Assembly (NCBI GenBank): GCA_000719695.1 | Contig: JOHN01000035.1 | Span: forward strand, 17,635 to 81,634 | Length of the DNA: 64,000 nucleotides | Source: Streptomyces sp. NRRL F-6131 | Lineage (GTDB): Bacteria; Actinomycetota; Actinomycetes; Streptomycetales; Streptomycetaceae | Direction of reading: 5' to 3' | Shown: in pieces, positions 60,509 to 64,000 of the stretch | How positions within the stretch are numbered: position 1 is the first letter of the stretch | Layout of the letters: each line of letters opens with the position of its first letter | Program-made: the position numbers and the translations under genes | Notes under the pieces: model-generated | What the model saw: only the letters and a program-made list of their open reading frames with translations | What the model was told of the DNA's origin: nothing | Databases searched by the model: none

Positions 60509-60555
60509 CGCTAAACAGTGGAGTACGGTCCAAGGTCAAGGTCAAGGTCAAGGTC
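60509..60555 (-). promoter_or_regulatory. MerR-type promoter with hexamer repeat
   Basis: On the minus strand TTGACC (60534-60539) and TTAGCG (60509-60514) are separated by exactly 19 bases, the overlong spacer that MerR regulators act on, and the spacer contains the short dyad TGGA-N6-TCCA. Four perfect tandem AAGGTC hexamers (60532-60555) cover and extend the -35 box, creating alternative TTGACC copies. Confidence 0.55.
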
Positions 60556-60575
60556 CGAGAAGGGGGTGCCGGGGC

Positions 60576-60941
60576 ATGCGCATCGGCGAGCTGGCCGCGC
60601 AGACGGGGCTGACCAGGGACACGATCCGGTTCTACGAGAGGATCGGTCTCGTCGAGGGTGGGCGCATGGCCAACGGCTACCGCGACTTCCCGCCCGAGGC
60701 GGTGGCCTGGCTGCACTACGTCCGCACCGCGCAGGCACTCGGGTTCTCCCTGGCGGAGATCGCGCGGACCGGCGAGGAACTGCGCGCGGCGCCGGACGTC
60801 GCGCGGTCGCTGTCCGCCCTGTTCGAGGAGAAGATCCGTGTCGTCGACGCGCGCATGGCCGAACTCGCCGCCCTGCGCGCCGAACTCGCCACCCGCGTCG
60901 GCACCGGATGCCCGTTGCGGGCCGCCGGACGGCCTGGTTGA
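60576..60941 (+). CDS. MerR-family regulator
   Basis: 121 aa. Typical MerR start MRIGELAAQTGLTRDTIRFY then ERIGLVEGGRMANGYRDFPP, followed by a second helix pair (AQALGFSLAEIARTGEEL) and a long dimerisation helix. One cysteine near the end (GTGCPL). Divergent from the membrane protein gene, with its own operator between them. Length and the cysteine suit thiol- or metal-responsive members, but the ligand is unknown. Confidence 0.9.
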   Translation: MRIGELAAQTGLTRDTIRFYERIGLVEGGRMANGYRDFPPEAVAWLHYVRTAQALGFSLAEIARTGEELRAAPDVARSLSALFEEKIRVVDARMAELAALRAELATRVGTGCPLRAAGRPG

Positions 60942-61115
60942 GGACGGGGCGGCGAGCCCGCGGGGCCCGCCCGCAGCCCAGGGCCGTCTACGAGGCCGTT
61001 GCCCACAGCCCCGAGACCGCCGCCCGTGTCGGCAGTCGGGAGCCGCGCCCGCCGGTCGGTCGGTGGGGGTGGGGTCTGCTGTTCGGATCCCCGGGTCGGT
61101 TCGTGCTGTCGCTGG

Positions 61116-62024
61116 TCATGGTGGTGGTCGGTGGGTGGTGAGTGCGGTTCGCGCTTGTGTGCGTAGCCAGGTGTGGGCGGGGTCGGTGTCGTAGCGCTGG
61201 TGCCATGACAGGTAGACGGTTGCCGGGGGGAGTGGGAGGGGCAGGGGGAGTACGGCCAGGCCGTGGTCGGCGGCCGTGTGGCGGGTGGTGGCTTCGGGGA
61301 CGGTGACCAGGAGGTCGGAGCCGCGCGCGAATTCCAGGGCGGCGGCTTCGGTGGGTGCGGTCGCGACGACGTGGCGGGTGAGGCCGAGTCGGGTGAGGGT
61401 GTCGTCGAGGGTGTTGGTGAGGTTGCCGCGGCGGGAGACGGTGATGTGTTCGGCGGCGGCGAACCGTTCGGCGGTGAGGGGCCCGCCGCGGGAGAGGGGA
61501 TGCCCCTGCCGCACGGCGACCACGAGGGGGGTCTCGCCGATCTTCTCGGTGCGGATGTCGGGTGTGCGGGGGTGGTTGGCGTTCGCTTCCAGGTCGATCT
61601 CGCCGCGCCGCAGTTCGGGGGTGTCGGTGCTGGATTCGGCGACGAACCGCAGTCGCACTCCCGGCGCCCGGGTGCGTACGGCCCTGAGGAGCGCGGGGCC
61701 GTGCGCGGCGACGAGGGAGTCGTGCCAGCGGAGTGTGAAGGTGCGCTCCAGTGTCGCGAGGTCGAGTTCCCGGCTCGGTGCGAGTACTTCGTGGGCCTGT
61801 TGCAGGAGTTCGTGGACCCGGGCCCGTACGGCGATGGCGTAGGGCGTGGGTGTCATCGTCCGGCCGGTGCGCACCAGGATCTGGTCCCCGGTCGTGCGTC
61901 GGATCCGGCCGAGGCTGCGGCTCATCGCGGGGGCGGTGACGTGCAGGCGCGCGGCCGCGCCGGCCACGCTGCCCTCCTCCAGCAGTGCGTCGAACGCGGC
62001 GAGCAGATTCAAATCCAATTGCAT
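61116..62024 (-). CDS. LysR-family regulator
   Basis: 302 aa. The winged helix is LDLNLLAAFDALLEEGSVAG then AAARLHVTAPAMSRSLGRIR and DQILVRTGRTMTPTPYA; the remaining ~210 residues are the periplasmic-binding-like effector domain (PLVVAVRQGHPLSRGGPLTA). Divergent from the inositol-phosphatase-like gene across 138 bases, so it probably regulates that operon. Downstream of it lies only intergenic sequence. Confidence 0.9.
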   Translation of the reverse strand: MQLDLNLLAAFDALLEEGSVAGAAARLHVTAPAMSRSLGRIRRTTGDQILVRTGRTMTPTPYAIAVRARVHELLQQAHEVLAPSRELDLATLERTFTLRWHDSLVAAHGPALLRAVRTRAPGVRLRFVAESSTDTPELRRGEIDLEANANHPRTPDIRTEKIGETPLVVAVRQGHPLSRGGPLTAERFAAAEHITVSRRGNLTNTLDDTLTRLGLTRHVVATAPTEAAALEFARGSDLLVTVPEATTRHTAADHGLAVLPLPLPLPPATVYLSWHQRYDTDPAHTWLRTQARTALTTHRPPP

Positions 62025-62162
62025 GTGAGTAACTCTAGGCGTTCCTGACATGCATTTGAAGTCAATCATCGGGCTCTGTACCGTCGAGAGCAGAGCGCCG
62101 GACAAGGACGCACAGTCCAGCCGCACCGGCCTCATCACCCCTACTGGAAAAGGGAGTTCATC

Positions 62163-63011
62163 ATGTCCGAAACCCTTCGGAGCACCGGATCCGCCGCCTC
62201 CGATGCCGCCGCCTCCGACGTCGACCCGTTCGATGCCGAGCTGCTGGGCCGGACCCGGAGCGCCGTGCGCGAGGCCGGGTCCGTGCTGCGTGGGCGTTTC
62301 GGCGAGGTGGTCGGCCACGGGACCCGTGATGAGCTGATGCGGGCGCTCGCGGCCAACGACGACGCGGTGCTGGAGATCCTGCGCCCCCACCTCTCCCGGC
62401 TGCGTCCGCAGGCCGGGTGGGTGGAGGAGGAGCTGGACGGCGGGGCGCTGCCGCCGGGGGAGTGGTGGGTGGTGGATCCGGCGGAGGGCAATGTCAACCA
62501 TCTGCACGGTCTGCCGGAGTGGGCGGTCACCGCCACTCTGGTGCGGGAGAACCGCCCGGTGCTGACCGTGGTCCACCTTCCGCTGACGGGTGAGACCTAC
62601 ACCGCGCTCGCGGGCGGGGGTGCCCACCTGGACGGCCGGCCACTGCGCGTCTCCGGCGCCGCGGATCTCGGCCTGAGCATCGTGGCGACCAGTCAGGCCC
62701 GGCCGGACGAGGACGAGTCGGTGGTGCGGCGCGTCGGCTCCTCGATCACCGCGATGCTCCTCGACGCGCTCGTCGTGCGTACCGCCGTGCCGGCGACCCT
62801 GCACCTGGCGAACGTGGCCGCCGGCCGGATCGACGCCTTCTGGCAGTTCGCCGGAGCCCGCGCGGACCTGCTGCCCGGGGCGCTGCTCGTCACCGAGGCG
62901 GGCGGGCGCGTCTCCGACGCGCAGGGCCGCCCGTGGACGCCGGGCAGCGAGAGCTTCCTGGCCACCGCCCCCGGCATCCACGCCGAAGCCGTGACCACGC
63001 TCTCGCGCTGA
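62163..63011 (+). CDS. Inositol-monophosphatase-fold protein with altered metal motif
   Basis: 282 aa. The IMPase fold is visible (LLGRTRSAVREAGSVLRGRF, WVEEELDGG, GEWWVVDPAEGNVNHLHGLP). The motif normally DPxDGTxNF reads DPAEGNVNH at Asp105, so the second aspartate is Glu and the threonine Asn; the second motif WDxAAG region is AGARADLLPGALLVTEAGG with GARAD replacing WDxAA. It therefore may not be a standard phosphatase. First gene after the LysR regulator, and followed by a F420-reductase-like gene, with which it could form one unit. Confidence 0.75.
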   Translation: MSETLRSTGSAASDAAASDVDPFDAELLGRTRSAVREAGSVLRGRFGEVVGHGTRDELMRALAANDDAVLEILRPHLSRLRPQAGWVEEELDGGALPPGEWWVVDPAEGNVNHLHGLPEWAVTATLVRENRPVLTVVHLPLTGETYTALAGGGAHLDGRPLRVSGAADLGLSIVATSQARPDEDESVVRRVGSSITAMLLDALVVRTAVPATLHLANVAAGRIDAFWQFAGARADLLPGALLVTEAGGRVSDAQGRPWTPGSESFLATAPGIHAEAVTTLSR

Positions 63012-63035
63012 CCGAACCCCCATAACCCGATAGCC

Positions 63036-63071
63036 CCACAACCCCACGACCCCACGACCCCACGACCCCAC
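63036..63071 (+). repeat. 8-bp tandem repeat
   Basis: Units of ccacgacc (first copy ccacaacc) repeat four times plus a partial unit between the inositol-phosphatase-like gene and the F420-reductase-like gene. Simple slippage repeat; it shifts spacing just ahead of the ribosome site. Confidence 0.8.
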
Positions 63072-63094
63072 CCCGGCGGAAGGACCTCCCCACC

Positions 63095-63691
63095 ATGACC
63101 ACGATCGCAGTCCTCGGAAACGGCCGCGTCGGCGCCAACCTGACCGCGGCCCTGACCCGGGCGGGACACCAGGTGACGGTGGCGGACCGCTCGCCGGGCG
63201 CCGCCGCCGACGCGGCGAAGGCCGCCGAGGTCGTCATCAACGCCACCCCCGGAGCCGGCTCGCTGGAGCGGCTCGCCGCCCTGCGGGAGGAACTGCGGGG
63301 CAAGATCCTCGTCGACGTCTCCAACGCCACCGTCGACGGACCGGACGGACTGCCCGCCGAGCTGCTCCACCCCGGCTCCAGCCTCGCCGAGCAGATCCAG
63401 GAAGCCCTCCCCGACACGCGCGTCGTCAAGACCCTCAACACCATGCTCTACCCGGTGATGACCGCGCCGTCCGTCCTCACCCAGGCGCCCGAGGCGTTCC
63501 TCTCCGGCGAGGACCCGCAGGCCAAGCGGGCCGTCCGCGATCTGCTCACCGACCTCGGCTGGCGGACGGAGTGGATCACCGACCTCGGCGGGATCAGGAC
63601 CGCCCGCGCCACGGAGGCCGCGATCCTGTTCGTGCCGCACGTGATCCGGTCCACCGGATTCGCCCCGTTCGCGATCTCGATCGCTCGCTGA
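63095..63691 (+). CDS. F420-dependent NADP oxidoreductase-like protein
   Basis: 198 aa. N-terminal dinucleotide fold IAVLGNGRVGANLTAALTRA, then QVTVADRSPGAAADAAKAAE, VVINATPGAGSL, KILVDVSNATVDGPDGLP and VVKTLNTMLYPVM. The family (FNO-like) reduces NADP+ with F420H2 or carries related hydride transfers. The ATG follows a ggaaggacc ribosome site. Probably expressed with the preceding gene under the LysR regulator. Confidence 0.82.
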   Translation: MTTIAVLGNGRVGANLTAALTRAGHQVTVADRSPGAAADAAKAAEVVINATPGAGSLERLAALREELRGKILVDVSNATVDGPDGLPAELLHPGSSLAEQIQEALPDTRVVKTLNTMLYPVMTAPSVLTQAPEAFLSGEDPQAKRAVRDLLTDLGWRTEWITDLGGIRTARATEAAILFVPHVIRSTGFAPFAISIAR

Positions 63692-63763
63692 CCCACCGAA
63701 CCGGCCACCCGAGCCGGCCACCGGCCCGGGCGAACCCGCTCGCGTCGTGCGGACACCGGCAGA

Positions 63764-63793
63764 ACGCCCGGCCGGGTGGTCCCGGCCGGGCGT
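63764..63793. terminator. Bidirectional hairpin terminator
   Basis: acgcccggccggg (63764-63776) pairs with cccggccgggcgt (63781-63793), 13 perfect pairs, loop tggt. It sits between convergent genes and shares its stem with the 58484-58517 hairpin. Confidence 0.75.
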
Positions 63794-63905
63794 CCTGCCC
63801 GGTTCTCCACGGCCTCCGGGCGGGGGGGCTTCCGGGTGGTTCTCCCTCCCGCCGCCGAGGGCCCGTCGGCGGCGGTCGGTCGGCGGCGGGACGCTGCTGC
63901 GGGGG

Positions 63906-64000
63906 TCAGCCGATGAGGTGGGAGATGCCGCCGTCGCCGGAGGACTGGGTGTTGTGGCCGACGTTGCAGATCTGCTTGGGGGTCTTGTTGAGGACGGGGA
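63906..64000 (-). CDS. C-terminal end of small, probably secreted protein (partial)
   Basis: Open to the right edge on the minus strand; only the last ~31 codons are visible. The sequence LNKTPKQICNVGHNTQSSGD then GGISHLIG before the stop is Asn/Gly-rich with one cysteine, like the ends of small exported Streptomyces proteins, but the family cannot be named from this piece. The upstream part, including any signal peptide, lies beyond the window. Confidence 0.55.
   Translation of the reverse strand, partial: PVLNKTPKQICNVGHNTQSSGDGGISHLIG

Overview
The window is very high in G+C and almost every gene shows third-position G/C codon use, GTG/TTG starts and start/stop overlaps of the GTGA or ATGA type. 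With the gene content (AfsR/SARP regulator, sigma-like membrane protein with ABC partner, many Tat/Sec-secreted small proteins, Arr-type rifamycin ADP-ribosyltransferase), this points to a chromosomal segment of Streptomyces or a close relative such as Kitasatospora. No rRNA, tRNA, CRISPR array or intact transposase was seen.

Region 1 (2-17,967): most of an extracellular contractile injection system (eCIS, phage-tail-like particle) operon, entered inside the sheath gene. It runs sheath, tube, zinc-finger assembly protein, proline-rich protein, DUF4255 protein, small protein, CIS tube-domain protein, LysM protein, hub (gpD-like), spike/OB-fold protein, PAAR-like tip, gp25-like wedge, two large baseplate (J-like) proteins, a gpI-like/beta-rich fusion and a DUF6519 protein. 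Most genes overlap their neighbour by 4 bases. The second large baseplate gene carries an apparent one-base deletion. A convergent gene encodes a zinc-ribbon, proline-rich, single-pass membrane protein.

Region 2 (18-29 kb): assorted single genes: a FAD monooxygenase with a divergent TetR regulator and a palindromic operator, a secreted phospholipase D-like protein, a Tat-type alpha/beta hydrolase, an HTH regulator, a secreted three-repeat protein, an M20 peptidase, an aromatic amino acid hydroxylase, an aminoglycoside phosphotransferase-like kinase and an orphan Cdi-type immunity protein.

Region 3 (29-39 kb): a sigma-like/membrane fusion protein facing an ABC ATPase-permease pair; then a translationally coupled operon of methyltransferase, FemAB/GNAT-like protein, a small protein and a PPOX flavoprotein, interrupted by a 14-bp tandem array. 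It ends in a decayed stretch (37.5-38.6 kb) with remnants of a TetR gene and an isopenicillin-N-synthase-like oxygenase around a perfect hairpin.

Region 4 (39-52 kb): Arr, small secreted and VOC proteins, a PRC-barrel stress protein, a large cysteine-rich secreted protein, a type-I PyrF-like decarboxylase, a membrane gene broken by about four frameshifts, an unusual HNH nuclease carrying eight zinc-binding modules, two small less GC-rich genes and a secreted four-repeat protein.

Region 5 (52-64 kb): a second decayed TetR/oxidoreductase stretch, a sirtuin, an AfsR-like SARP regulator followed by two secreted proteins (one possibly of beta-pore type, one ricin-like lectin), an EEP-family nuclease/phosphatase, a MerR-controlled membrane protein, and a LysR regulator divergent from an inositol-phosphatase-like gene and an F420-reductase-like gene. 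Bidirectional GC hairpins end several units.
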